Below are positions 25,464-34,313 of a stretch of DNA of 64,000 nt, piece by piece (the first letter of the stretch is position 1; each line of letters begins with the position of its first letter). The translations under genes were made by a program, and so were the position numbers. The stretch is from the NCBI GenBank assembly GCA_024684215.1, contig JAIKXH010000040.1, forward strand, positions 1 through 64,000. Reading direction: 5' to 3'. The notes under the pieces are model-generated. The model did no database searches, was not told where the DNA came from, and saw only the letters and a list, made by a program, of their open reading frames with translations. Origin of the DNA: Lachnospiraceae bacterium. Lineage in GTDB: Bacteria > Bacillota > Clostridia > Lachnospirales > Lachnospiraceae.

Positions 25464-25584
25464 ATCTACGCATGGGTTCAAGCGATGTCATATATTTGTA
25501 ATTGTTAGTTTGCCCACAAGTTGACAACATCACAAGAATAAAGCTAAAATCAGTAGGTATGTACAGCATTTAGAGGGAATAACA

Positions 25585-27633
25585 ATGATTTTATCATGTC
25601 AGAATATAAAAGTTGAATTTGTAACCGGCGTAGTTTTAAGCAACGTCTCTTTTCACATAGAAAGGGGCGAAAAAGCTGCAATAGTCGGAATTAACGGCGC
25701 AGGAAAGAGCACTCTTCTGCGCTCTATTGTCGGAGAGATAAATCCCGATGAAGGCATATGTGTTTTTGAGAAGGATGCAACCTACGGTTATCTGTCCCAG
25801 GATGCCAATGTCAACACTGAAAACACCATTTTTGACGAGCTTTTAAGCGTTAAATCAGATATCATAAACATGGAAAAGCGCCTAAGAGAATTCGAAGAAA
25901 AAATGAGCGAATTATCAGGCGACGAACTCGATACTCTCTTAAACAAATATGAGTCACTCTCCCATAATTTCAGGCTTATGGGCGGTGAGACTTATATGTC
26001 TGAAGTATACGGCGTTTTAAACGGTCTGGGCTTTTTTGAATCAGACTATCAAAAGCTTATTTCAACACTTTCCGGAGGGCAAAAAACAAGAGTTGCCTTA
26101 GGAAAAATGCTTCTGCAAAGCCCTGACCTCATCATACTCGATGAGCCCACAAACCATCTTGATTTAGCATCTATTTCATGGCTTGAAAATTACCTGAAAA
26201 ACTACAAGGGCGCAGTTTTAATCGTCTCCCACGACAGATATTTTTTGGATAAGATCGTCACCAAAATCATCGAACTTGAAAACGGTAAATCCTATGTGTA
26301 CACCGGCAATTACTCCGATTATTCCGTAAAAAAGGAACAGCGCCGAATCACCGAGCTCAAAGCATACCTTAATCAGCAGGCCGATATCAAGCACCAGGAA
26401 GCCGTTATAGAGAAGCTAAAAAGCTTCAACCGCGAAAAATCCATAAAACGCGCTGAGAGCCGCGAAAAAATGCTTGATAAGATCGAGCGCATAGAAAAAC
26501 CCGCCACAATAAATGCGGATATGAAGCTTGTTCTTACTCCGCATATGCAAAGTGGTGAGGATGTATTAAAAGTTGAGGATATGTCTAAAAGCTACGGAAC
26601 TCTAAGGCTTTTTGACAATGTGAATTTCGAAATAAAGCGTGGTGAACATGTAGCCATCATCGGAAACAACGGTACCGGTAAAACCACACTTTTAAAGATT
26701 TTAAATGAGCTTGAAAAGGCTGATAAAGGTTCATTTACTCTAGGCTCTAAAGTTGAAATCGGATACTATGACCAGGAGCACCACGTACTGCACCCTGAAA
26801 AAAATCTTTATGAAGAAATATCTGACGAATATCCTTACCTGACAATAACCGAGATCAGAAATACCCTCGCAGCATTTTTGTTTACCGGTGATGATGTATT
26901 TAAACTTGTGCGCGATCTAAGCGGCGGAGAAAGAGGCCGCCTCTCCCTTGCAAAACTAATGCTCAGCGATTGCAACTTCCTCATCCTCGACGAGCCCACA
27001 AACCATCTTGATATCCAGTCAAAGGAAATACTTGAAACCGCTATAAACAGCTATGAAGGCACCGTACTCTACGTCTCCCACGACAGATATTTCATAAATA
27101 AAACAGCTACCAGAATACTGGAACTAACCGGTGGCAACTTTGTAAATTATATCGGAAATTACGACTACTATCTCGAAAAGCACGATGATGTTATTCACGC
27201 CGCAATAAATAGCGGACTTATCGACCTGACAGGCAGCAAAGTATCCGAGGTGCCCGGCAGCAATGGAGCTGATGTCGCCGGCAGTAAGTTATCTGGGGTA
27301 TTTGGTAGCAAAGGAGCTGATGGCGCCGGTAACAAGGTATCTGCGGTAGCCGGCAGTAACAAGAGTGAAACAAATAACATTACAGAAGCTGCACTTGATT
27401 GGAAAGCCCAAAAGGCTCAGGCTGCCGAACAGCGCAAGAAAGAAAACGCACTAAAGAAGTGTGAAGAAGCCATTGCAACTGCTGAAGCTGAGCTTTCCGA
27501 GGTCGATGCAAAACTATCAGATCCTTCAAACGGAAATAATGTGGCTTTATTACAAGAATTATCAAGAAATCGCGATGAAATATCTGCAAAACTTGATAAA
27601 TTATACGAAGAATGGGAAGAGCTGGCGGAATAA
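25585..27633 (+). CDS. ABC-F family ATPase
   Basis: The 682-residue product has two ABC domains on one chain and no membrane segments, as in the ABC-F family that works on ribosomes. Domain 1 has GINGAGKST, LSGGQKTR and LIILDEPTNHLD; domain 2 has [17 protein letters not shown] and FLILDEPTNHLD. A charged interdomain linker (about 245-320) is the part that would reach into the ribosomal E/P sites. A Gly/Ser/Ala-rich stretch of 16-residue repeats (550-596) leads into a C-terminal coiled coil. Roles in the family range from translation-factor work to antibiotic protection; the linker gives no clear clue here. GAGGG precedes the ATG. Confidence 0.92.
   Translation: MILSCQNIKVEFVTGVVLSNVSFHIERGEKAAIVGINGAGKSTLLRSIVGEINPDEGICVFEKDATYGYLSQDANVNTENTIFDELLSVKSDIINMEKRLREFEEKMSELSGDELDTLLNKYESLSHNFRLMGGETYMSEVYGVLNGLGFFESDYQKLISTLSGGQKTRVALGKMLLQSPDLIILDEPTNHLDLASISWLENYLKNYKGAVLIVSHDRYFLDKIVTKIIELENGKSYVYTGNYSDYSVKKEQRRITELKAYLNQQADIKHQEAVIEKLKSFNREKSIKRAESREKMLDKIERIEKPATINADMKLVLTPHMQSGEDVLKVEDMSKSYGTLRLFDNVNFEIKRGEHVAIIGNNGTGKTTLLKILNELEKADKGSFTLGSKVEIGYYDQEHHVLHPEKNLYEEISDEYPYLTITEIRNTLAAFLFTGDDVFKLVRDLSGGERGRLSLAKLMLSDCNFLILDEPTNHLDIQSKEILETAINSYEGTVLYVSHDRYFINKTATRILELTGGNFVNYIGNYDYYLEKHDDVIHAAINSGLIDLTGSKVSEVPGSNGADVAGSKLSGVFGSKGADGAGNKVSAVAGSNKSETNNITEAALDWKAQKAQAAEQRKKENALKKCEEAIATAEAELSEVDAKLSDPSNGNNVALLQELSRNRDEISAKLDKLYEEWEELAE
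27232..27369 (+). repeat. 48-bp coding repeat in the ABC-F gene, about 2.9 copies
   Basis: Units at 27232-27279, 27280-27327 and 27328-27369 encode variants of GSKVSEVPGSNGADVA. They form a flexible linker between the second ATPase domain and the C-terminal coiled coil. The number of copies could vary between strains. Confidence 0.88.
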
Positions 27634-27654
27634 TCCACCGGCTCTTATTTTTTT
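27617..27654 (+). terminator. Terminator of the ABC-F gene
   Basis: AAGAGCTGGCGGA pairs with TCCACCGGCTCTT (one mismatch, one wobble), followed by TATTTTTTT. The stem overlaps the stop codon. Confidence 0.88.
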
Positions 27655-27688
27655 GCTTATTACAGGGATGTAGTTCGTCGCAACAGCC

Positions 27689-27773
27689 CCCTAAATGAAG
27701 TTTCCGGCCAATCCGCATGCTTTTTCCCTGCAACAAAGGCCCCCCAAATGCCACTTTCTTCATTTCTGCATGC
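27689..27773. repeat. 85-bp non-coding repeat, copy A
   Basis: This copy differs from copy B (27848-27932) at only a few of 85 positions. It contains GCATGCTTTTTCCCTGC, and the same core appears a third time, changed, after copy B. It lies between two terminators, outside any accepted gene. Confidence 0.93.
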
Positions 27774-27847
27774 CTGTGTCTTCCGACACAGGCCCCCTAA
27801 TCGGGCCTTTTGCTTATTTTGCATGCTTTTTGTGCAAGCGAGCGACA

Positions 27848-27932
27848 CCCTAAATGAAGCTTCCGGCCAATCCGCATGCTTTTTCCCTGCAACAAAGGCC
27901 CCCAAAATGCCGCTTTCTTCATTTCTGCATGC
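27848..27932. repeat. 85-bp non-coding repeat, copy B
   Basis: Second copy of the unit at 27689-27773, 159 bases downstream. The spacer holds related shorter pieces, so the 27.68-27.96 kb region looks built from a diverging repeat family. Confidence 0.93.
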
Positions 27933-27977
27933 TTTTCCCCTGCAACAAAGCGTCACATTAACAAAATCTTCAATATC

Positions 27978-28010
27978 AAAAAAAGGGACAGCATAAAATG
28001 CTGTCCCTTT
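27978..28010 (-). terminator. Terminator of icd
   Basis: AAAGGGACAGCA and TGCTGTCCCTTT form a perfect 12-bp stem with loop TAAAA. A run of T follows on the minus strand. It lies about 80 bases after the icd stop. Confidence 0.92.
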
Positions 28011-28089
28011 CATTATTCTAACCACGTTTTAAATCAATCTAAAATATATGATTTTTATGTATCTCTTGTATTCTCTTCTTTATTATCAA

Positions 28090-29298
28090 TTAAAGCAAAG
28101 AATCAAGGGTCTCTCTGATTGCCTTGATGAAATCAAGTGAATTGAGGATTACAGGATTCTCACAAGTTGAAATAAGTGAAAGAGATTTGGTCATCTTACC
28201 ATCCTCGATGGTCTTTATGCAGGCTCTTTCAAGCTTTTCGGCAAAGCTTACGAGCTCGGGGATATTATCGAGCTCTCCGCGTTTCTTTAAAGCACCTGTC
28301 CATGCAAAGATAGTTGCGATGGAGTTGGTGGATGTTTCTTCTCCCTTTAAATGCTTGTAATAGTGGCGCTGTACAGTTCCGTGAGCAGCTTCATACTCAT
28401 AAACGCCTTGTGGACTTACAAGTACGGAAGTCATCATGGAAAGGTCTCCGTAAGCAGTAGCTACCATGTCGGACATTACATCGCCGTCGTAGTTTTTGCA
28501 TGCCCAAATAAATCCGCCTTCGGAGCGAATAACGCGGGCAACAGCGTCATCGATAAGTGTATAGAAATACTCGATTCCGAGCTCATCGAATTTGGCTTTA
28601 TATTCCTTTTCAAAGATTTCTGCAAAAATATCCTTGAAATTGTGATCGTACTTTTTAGAAATGGTATCCTTTGTTGCAAACCATAGATCTTGCTTTGTAT
28701 CGATTGCGTAATTGAAGCAGCATCTTGCAAAGCTGGCGATTGACTTATCTGTATTGTGGATTCCCTGAAGGATTCCGGGGCCCTTGAATTCATGAATTGT
28801 CTCGCGGATTTCGGTGCCGTCTTCAGCGGTATAAACAAGTTCTGCTTTACCTGCACCGGGAACCTTTATCTCAACATTTTTATATACATCACCGTATGCA
28901 TGACGCGCAAGGGTAATGGGCTTGGTCCAGTTTTTAACATAGGGCACAATGCCCTTAACAAGAATGGGAGCACGAAAAACAGTTCCGTCAAGGATACTTC
29001 TGATAGTTCCGTTGGGACTCTTCCACATCTCCTTAAGATTGTACTCAGTCATTCGAGCAGCGTTGGGTGTGATGGTTGCGCATTTAACTGCTACACCGTA
29101 CTTTAAAGTAGCATTAGCGGAATCGACTGTAACCTGATCGTTTGTCTCGTTTCTGTGCTCAAGACCTAAATCGTAATACTCTGTCTTAAGATCGATATAA
29201 GGAGTAAGAAGCTCATCCTTAATCATCTTCCAGAGGATTCTGGTCATCTCGTCTCCATCCATCTCAACGAGGGGTGTTGTCATCTGAATCTTGCTCAT
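28090..29298 (-). CDS. icd: NADP-dependent isocitrate dehydrogenase (eukaryote-like type)
   Basis: The 402-residue product matches the homodimeric IDH subfamily shared by eukaryotes and some bacteria. It has [11 protein letters not shown] at the start, the substrate loop [17 protein letters not shown] and a C-terminal [10 protein letters not shown] coenzyme site. It oxidises isocitrate to 2-oxoglutarate and CO2, and probably supplies 2-oxoglutarate for glutamate in an incomplete TCA pathway. It stands alone with its own terminator. A GntR/FCD regulator gene lies 109 bases upstream on the same strand; it could control icd, but no site in between proves it. Confidence 0.95.
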   Translation of the reverse strand: MSKIQMTTPLVEMDGDEMTRILWKMIKDELLTPYIDLKTEYYDLGLEHRNETNDQVTVDSANATLKYGVAVKCATITPNAARMTEYNLKEMWKSPNGTIRSILDGTVFRAPILVKGIVPYVKNWTKPITLARHAYGDVYKNVEIKVPGAGKAELVYTAEDGTEIRETIHEFKGPGILQGIHNTDKSIASFARCCFNYAIDTKQDLWFATKDTISKKYDHNFKDIFAEIFEKEYKAKFDELGIEYFYTLIDDAVARVIRSEGGFIWACKNYDGDVMSDMVATAYGDLSMMTSVLVSPQGVYEYEAAHGTVQRHYYKHLKGEETSTNSIATIFAWTGALKKRGELDNIPELVSFAEKLERACIKTIEDGKMTKSLSLISTCENPVILNSLDFIKAIRETLDSLL

Positions 29299-29407
29299 TT
29301 CTATGTGTCCTTTCGTTGCTATCTTTTATATACTTATATTCGTATCTTACGCCGGTAGAAACTTATACAGCTATTTCTTATTAGAGTATCGGCTTTAATG
29401 ATCTGCT

Positions 29408-30079
29408 CTACTTTGTATATCCGCTCTTTATAAGGTTTTCATAGGCATTGATTATATGCTCGTGAGCCAGCTTTTCGGCCAAATCTCCGTCTTTATCCCT
29501 TATTGCTACCATGATTCCCTCGTGCTCTAAGTTAGACTTGGGTCCTCTGGCACTGGATAATGTCTTTTTGCGGACTCTAATAACATATTGATGGAAATCC
29601 TTCAGTTGATGCTCGAGCATCTTGCTTCCGCTTGCCTCATATAAAATCTCATGGAAACGGGTATCGAGTTCAAAAAGCTGCTCATAATGGCCTTTTTCCG
29701 CATGAAACTTAGCGAGATAGACATTTTCTTCCATCTCTTCCAGCTGCACATCCGTAATATGTTCAGTCGCCCATCTTGCGGCCAGTCCTTCAAGTCTGGA
29801 ACGGATCATATAGATATCCTTCACGTCCTTTCCGGAGATGCCGGTAACATAAGCTCCTTTGTTGGGAACGATTCTGATAAGTCCCTCAAGCTCTAACTGA
29901 CGAAAAGCCTCTCTTACGGGAGTACGGCTTACGCCAAGTTCCTCACCAATGGCTACCTCACGAAGTTCTTCACCTTCTTCATATTTTCCTGAAAGAATAT
30001 CTTCACGAAGTCTGGAGAAAACTCTTCCTCTCAGGGAGTACTTGTCCGTTACTTCCTGTTTTAAATCGCTATCACTCAT
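29408..30079 (-). CDS. GntR family regulator, FCD subfamily
   Basis: The 223-residue product has an N-terminal winged helix (about 15-80) with GEELGVSRTPVREAFRQLELEGLI and NKGAYV, the GntR signature. The C-terminal all-helical FCD domain (about 95-215) has the usual metal-binding pattern: Asp and His in DTRFHEIL and later His in HEGIM and AHEHI. FCD regulators bind small carboxylates. The gene precedes icd on the same strand, so an organic-acid signal is plausible. A palindrome that suits this family lies about 45 bases upstream of the start. Confidence 0.93.
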   Translation of the reverse strand: MSDSDLKQEVTDKYSLRGRVFSRLREDILSGKYEEGEELREVAIGEELGVSRTPVREAFRQLELEGLIRIVPNKGAYVTGISGKDVKDIYMIRSRLEGLAARWATEHITDVQLEEMEENVYLAKFHAEKGHYEQLFELDTRFHEILYEASGSKMLEHQLKDFHQYVIRVRKKTLSSARGPKSNLEHEGIMVAIRDKDGDLAEKLAHEHIINAYENLIKSGYTK

Positions 30080-30121
30080 ATTTTGCCTCTATCCTAAACA
30101 CTTTGTCGACAGATATGTATC

Positions 30122-30133
30122 ATTGTATACAAT
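30122..30133. promoter_or_regulatory. Palindromic operator upstream of the GntR gene
   Basis: ATTGTATACAAT is a perfect 12-bp palindrome, and outer GTA/TAC triplets extend it. FadR-group regulators often bind such TTGTATACAA sites, so autoregulation is likely. Confidence 0.6.
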
Positions 30134-30200
30134 CGTACATTAAAAGTCAACAAATACAATTATACTCATTTGTTATCAATTTAACAATAGAAATTTATAA

Positions 30201-31052
30201 TTATTTAATCGGCACCAGTTTTCCGTGGAGGACGCTTCTTGCATTTTCAAAAACATATGCGCATGTAGAAAGCATGATGTACTTATCTTCCGAATTCAGC
30301 TCAATATTGCAATCAAACTGAGACTTGTTTTTGACACGTTCCAAATACTCGTCGAGTTCTTTGCAAGGAGTTAAAATAGCATAATAAGAGTCCGATCCCA
30401 CAGCCGTTGTATATGCGCTGAAAAGTTCCACTCTGTAATTCCCGTCCGGAGTATAAAGATACATATAAGGATGCTCATCATAGTATTCCTGCTTAAACCA
30501 CTTAGAAAGTGAAGCAAACATTGAGCCGTCTTTCATATGATGGCCGTAGATTATGGTATTGGAATCCACAAAACCGTCCGAATTAGCACATTCTACAAAT
30601 ATCGAGCCTGATGCGGCATATTCTTTTTTGTAATTGCGATGAAGGTAATAATCGTTATTGTCAGTCTTTAAAACAGGATAATTGATCACCGTATCCGGGC
30701 AGTATATCCAGCCTATGATATCGGGATTTAGCTTGGTCAAGGCATCAAAATCGACCTCTAGACCGCCAAAATCACCGCTTCCGTCAGATATCGAGTCAAA
30801 AGGATTTATATTGTCTTTGCCGGCTTTGTTTTCACCCGAACCGCCGGTTAATCCATCTGCCAAGCTGCCGGCCGCTCCGCCGGTAGCTGAGTCGCCGGCG
30901 TTTTCGTTTACGGTAACAAATTCGCTTATTGCTTCATCATATACCTTGGCGTCCTTTTTATAGCCGATATAAGTATATACAATATATCCAACCGCTCCGA
31001 CAAATGCCACAAGTGCAATTATAAATATTGTTCTGAATATTACTTTTTTCAT
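30201..31052 (-). CDS. srtB: Class B sortase
   Basis: The 283-residue product has an N-terminal membrane anchor (about 8-30), a Gly/Ser/Ala-rich spacer and a sortase domain (about 100-283). His171 in YGHHM, Cys264 in LSTCAY and Arg272 in ENARSV form the catalytic set. PDTVINYPVLKTDNNDYYLHRN and the long helix after GSMFASL mark class B. Class B enzymes attach proteins with NPQTN, NVQTG or similar signals to peptidoglycan, or join pilins. It is the last gene of the pilus/TasA-like locus; the likely local substrate is the YVQTG protein at 32722-33498. Confidence 0.93.
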   Translation of the reverse strand: MKKVIFRTIFIIALVAFVGAVGYIVYTYIGYKKDAKVYDEAISEFVTVNENAGDSATGGAAGSLADGLTGGSGENKAGKDNINPFDSISDGSGDFGGLEVDFDALTKLNPDIIGWIYCPDTVINYPVLKTDNNDYYLHRNYKKEYAASGSIFVECANSDGFVDSNTIIYGHHMKDGSMFASLSKWFKQEYYDEHPYMYLYTPDGNYRVELFSAYTTAVGSDSYYAILTPCKELDEYLERVKNKSQFDCNIELNSEDKYIMLSTCAYVFENARSVLHGKLVPIK

Positions 31053-31110
31053 CTATGTATCTATTTCCTAAACCTAATAACCTTAATTATATTTTTATCC
31101 AAATATAACT

Positions 31111-31677
31111 TTATCCGGCCATATTTTTATTTTTTTCCCGGTACTTACTCTTATCCTTCAAATGAGAACCCACCATCATAAGTATGAAGCAGGCCACCAA
31201 AATTCCCATAATGTATATTTTTCCTCTGATGCCGGTGAAAAATACGAAAAATGCGCCGAGGTATGGGATGCTGAGCTTAATGATTCCGATGACTGAGCCA
31301 TACCTTACAGGTGCCATATCTTCCTTTTCATTGGCATCACCTTTGGTTATGAGTTCTTTATTCTCGGTATCATTTGAAACAACTCTGTGAGTGATTGTCA
31401 TGCCGTTTAAATTGTATGCAATAATATCACCCTCACTTAAATTTTCCGCATCTATGCTTTTAACATAGACTATACTGCCTGTTTTTATTGCAGGCTCCAT
31501 ACTTCCGCTTTCAACATTGTAAATGTTGAATCCTATAAATCCAGGTACTGTAACGGGCAGGCAAAGAAGTATTATTATAATTACACCTACTGTTCCTAAC
31601 ACAGAACAAAAGGCGGAAAGAAAATTCCCGCCTTTTGTTTCGGAACGCTTATTTGATTCAGTTCCCTTATCTCTCAT
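31111..31677 (-). CDS. sipW: SipW-type signal peptidase I (ER type)
   Basis: The ATG at 31677 is chosen, because AGGA lies before it; the open frame starts earlier inside the preceding gene. The 188-residue product has membrane segments near both ends. The catalytic domain uses Ser59 in ESGSMEP and His97 in THRVV, where bacterial-type enzymes have Lys. This Ser/His form is typical of SipW and the ER signal peptidase. Such enzymes process TasA, TapA and camelysin-type precursors. Two genes upstream in the same locus encode proteins with that kind of signal sequence, which fits. It overlaps the 352-residue gene by 11 bases. Confidence 0.92.
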   Translation of the reverse strand: MRDKGTESNKRSETKGGNFLSAFCSVLGTVGVIIIILLCLPVTVPGFIGFNIYNVESGSMEPAIKTGSIVYVKSIDAENLSEGDIIAYNLNGMTITHRVVSNDTENKELITKGDANEKEDMAPVRYGSVIGIIKLSIPYLGAFFVFFTGIRGKIYIMGILVACFILMMVGSHLKDKSKYREKNKNMAG

Positions 31678-32725
31678 CTTTTTTGTTCCTGATAATCCTT
31701 CTGATAAATAAGAAGTAAGCCGCAACTGCGAGGATTAGAGCCAAAGCACCTACTATCGCAATTTTTGCGCCTACGGGGATGCTGGTAAAGAATGCCGATG
31801 GTGATTCGACCTTGATACCAAGTTCATCCATAAGTCCGCCAAAGATTCCTTCACCATCGGATAAAGCAGCTTCTTCATCACGGATGTCTATAATCTCAGC
31901 GGGTCCCTGGGGAGTTTCCTCTCCCTCTATATCAGTGATATTACCCTCACCGTTTTCACCGACACCTTCCTGTCCGCCGCCTGCGCCGCCTGCTCCGCCG
32001 GCACCTGCTCCGCCACCGTCACCGGGGATAACATATACTCCGCCGTCTCCGGTTATACCGTTGTCGATGATTCCTCTGTCGGTATATCCGCGATAATAAT
32101 CGGGAAGCTCTGAAAGAGGGGTATATACAAACCTGAAGATGTTATCGGCAGGATCTTTGTAAAGTGTTCCGGTAAGGTTATAAGCCTGGGGCAGATAACC
32201 ATCCATATAAAGGAAAGCTACAACCGGTCTGTCTCCGACATTACCGTAGTGGGTCTCTGAAGGAGCAAGTGTATTTCCCTTATTATCAACATACTCTATG
32301 GTATATGCTACGGAATCTGCCAAAAGAGCATATCCGACTACATAATCCACATCCTTGTTAACCTGGAAGGAGTTGGTGGAAATGGTATTGTTATCCATTC
32401 CGCTCTCTCTGATTCCCTTAACATAGTATTTACTTCCGTTTGAAACATCTACTGCCTTTAAGTCGAAAGTAATTCTTGAACCATACTCAAGCCCTGATAC
32501 GGTGATTACGGTTTTATCCGCATTCATCTTAACATCAGCGTTTTTTGACAGGCCATTATTGTCATACACACTTACACCGGCACTGTTAAAAGTACCCTGA
32601 GTTCCTACCAAAAACTTTATGGTGTAATTGTAATTTGTAGCAGCCTGTGAAGGAGTATAAAGTCCTACGATAAGAGCAAGCGAAGCTATTGCTGTTAAAA
32701 ATCCTCTAAAGAATCTTTTCATCAT
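31667..32725 (-). CDS. Secreted, C-terminally membrane-anchored protein with MucBP-like part
   Basis: The 352-residue product has a signal peptide (cleavage probably after SQAA near residue 29). Two beta-rich parts follow, the second with YTIEYVDNKGNTLAPSETHYG, like MucBP/internalin-type repeats. A Gly/Ala-rich and then acidic linker (about 230-290) leads to a C-terminal membrane segment (about 317-338) and a basic tail. No LPXTG-like motif precedes the membrane segment, so it is probably a membrane-anchored surface protein. It may be the fibre base or a linker. The ATG overlaps the stop of the upstream gene (ATGA). Confidence 0.75.
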   Translation of the reverse strand: MMKRFFRGFLTAIASLALIVGLYTPSQAATNYNYTIKFLVGTQGTFNSAGVSVYDNNGLSKNADVKMNADKTVITVSGLEYGSRITFDLKAVDVSNGSKYYVKGIRESGMDNNTISTNSFQVNKDVDYVVGYALLADSVAYTIEYVDNKGNTLAPSETHYGNVGDRPVVAFLYMDGYLPQAYNLTGTLYKDPADNIFRFVYTPLSELPDYYRGYTDRGIIDNGITGDGGVYVIPGDGGGAGAGGAGGAGGGQEGVGENGEGNITDIEGEETPQGPAEIIDIRDEEAALSDGEGIFGGLMDELGIKVESPSAFFTSIPVGAKIAIVGALALILAVAAYFLFIRRIIRNKKDER

Positions 32726-33498
32726 GCCTCGCCTCCCTTCTTTGCTTTTCTGCGCTCGGAAACACCGATGATTCCAAGTACAAAAAGCACCAGGGCGCTA
32801 CCGCCGGCAATGATAAAGAAGGGCTTAAGATTAGTCTCATCACCGGTTTGAACGTATCTGGGTGTACGCTCCTTTCCGGTCTCTGTTCCTCCGCCGTCTT
32901 CAGTTTCACCGGCCGTTCTGAGCATAACCGCAAAATTCATCTGAAGGTCTGCTAAGGTATCCTGGTAATCGTTACCCTGGGTCTCGCCATCAAGCTCAAT
33001 CTTTAAAGTAATTTTTCCCTTCTGACCGTTTTCAAGAGTGTCGAGATAGAAGAAATCCTTTAAAGCCTCTGTAGCCTGATGAAGTCCCGTTCCGGCAGCT
33101 GACGATCCTTCACCGCCAATCGTCTCGCTGTCAAATATCGTCGATACAGTTCCGCTTGGTGAAGTATAAGTAAGCAGATATGTGTACGCACCGCCCTTGG
33201 TGCCGCTGTTTTTACTTCTGTCCTCAAGTGAATACAAAACCTTGTTGGTCATATACCAATCTGTTGTATTCGAATTGTTGTTTCCGAGGTTAACTGTAAA
33301 AATAGCTGTATCACCGGGCTGCATACCGGATATCTGATCTGACATTGTAGATGAGCTGAAAGTTGATTCCATCTTCTCATCTGCTGTAAAAAATACATTC
33401 CAATTATCACCGCCGGTTATAGTATCTGCCATAGCGGTAATCGGAAAGCTAAGCGCAAGTCCGAGGGAAAGTATTACTGACAGTAATTTCTTTTTCAT
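32722..33498 (-). CDS. Secreted surface protein with YVQTG sorting-like signal
   Basis: The 258-residue product has a clear signal peptide (MKKKLLSVILSLGLALSFPI, cleavage near residue 24). A Ser/Thr/Asn-rich globular body (about 30-205) and a Thr/Gly/Glu linker follow. The C-terminus has RYVQTGDE, a hydrophobic segment of about 20 residues and the charged tail ERRKAKKGGEA. That is the layout of a sortase substrate. VQTG resembles the NVQTG/SPXTG signals known for clostridial class B sortases, and such a sortase is encoded in the same locus. It overlaps the next gene by 4 bases. Confidence 0.78.
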   Translation of the reverse strand: MKKKLLSVILSLGLALSFPITAMADTITGGDNWNVFFTADEKMESTFSSSTMSDQISGMQPGDTAIFTVNLGNNNSNTTDWYMTNKVLYSLEDRSKNSGTKGGAYTYLLTYTSPSGTVSTIFDSETIGGEGSSAAGTGLHQATEALKDFFYLDTLENGQKGKITLKIELDGETQGNDYQDTLADLQMNFAVMLRTAGETEDGGGTETGKERTPRYVQTGDETNLKPFFIIAGGSALVLFVLGIIGVSERRKAKKGGEA

Positions 33499-33512
33499 TT
33501 CGCGCTCCTTTC

Positions 33513-34313
33513 CTACTTAAGTGATAATGTGCCGTCTTCGGCAATTGATATTTCTCTGCCCCAAACGCTCTTTGCTGCTGCTTCTGCGTTGTGGTCCTGA
33601 ATTGCATTTACCACTGCCTCAAGTACAAATGAATAACCATCGTAATCATAGGTGGTAGTAAGTGTCTTGTATGTTTTTCCGTTCTCGTCTTTTTTCTCTC
33701 CCGCGGTCTGAGTGACCTTGGTACATATCATATCGCTGATTGTAACGGTATCTGAAAATGCGGGGCTTGTCTGTCCGTTCTTTAAAAGCTTTGTATAATA
33801 AAGAACCGTTCTCTCACTGGTTGAGCTTTCCTGATCGATTATCCAATCTGTTCCGATATTCACATAGTGAAGATCGATCAAATTAGGATCAAGGTCAGTG
33901 CATTTCTTTCCGTCTTTATCAACCCAATACTTATAAACAACAACTCGGTTGTAAGTATTGATACTGTTATTCTCATCGTTTCCGCTGTTTGTTATCGATA
34001 AGACTTCGGGATAAGCAACTCCCAGCTTTACCTCTTCACCTGTGGGAACCATGTCAAGGAGAAGTGCTCCTCTGTGCTGGTCCCAAACGTAATCGCTGTT
34101 TGGCACGTAATCTCTGTATGATATTGCCTTGCCGTTCTCAGCGATTGTAACGCCGATATCATAAAGCTGAACTCTGGAGGTGTAGTTTTCAGAGTAATAT
34201 GTAAGAGCTGCTCTGGTTCCTCCTACGGATGAAAATACAAGTAATCCTGCGCCCAATACAAATGCTGCGGTACTGAAGGCTTTTGAAGTGATAATCTTTT
34301 TAAATTTATTCAT
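33513..34313 (-). CDS. TasA/camelysin-like protein 2
   Basis: The 266-residue product has a SipW-type signal region: a hydrophobic stretch, then SVGGTRAALTYYSENYTSRV, resembling the GTxAxF/Y context of TasA and camelysin precursors. The mature part is beta-rich (IGVTIAENGKAIS, EVLSITNSGNDE, NTYNRVVVYKYWVD), as in TasA-type fibre proteins. No anchor is seen, so it should be released or built into fibres. Its ATG overlaps the stop of the previous TasA-like gene (TAATG). The identification rests on the signal motif and locus; sequence similarity of the body to TasA is weak. Confidence 0.75.
   Translation of the reverse strand: MNKFKKIITSKAFSTAAFVLGAGLLVFSSVGGTRAALTYYSENYTSRVQLYDIGVTIAENGKAISYRDYVPNSDYVWDQHRGALLLDMVPTGEEVKLGVAYPEVLSITNSGNDENNSINTYNRVVVYKYWVDKDGKKCTDLDPNLIDLHYVNIGTDWIIDQESSTSERTVLYYTKLLKNGQTSPAFSDTVTISDMICTKVTQTAGEKKDENGKTYKTLTTTYDYDGYSFVLEAVVNAIQDHNAEAAAKSVWGREISIAEDGTLSLK

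Noticed and set aside
27660-28025. 121-residue minus-strand frame made of KKHADWPE-type repeats
   Set aside because: Its first codons cover the icd terminator and there is no ribosome site. The repeat explains the open frame. I list the repeat but not a gene.
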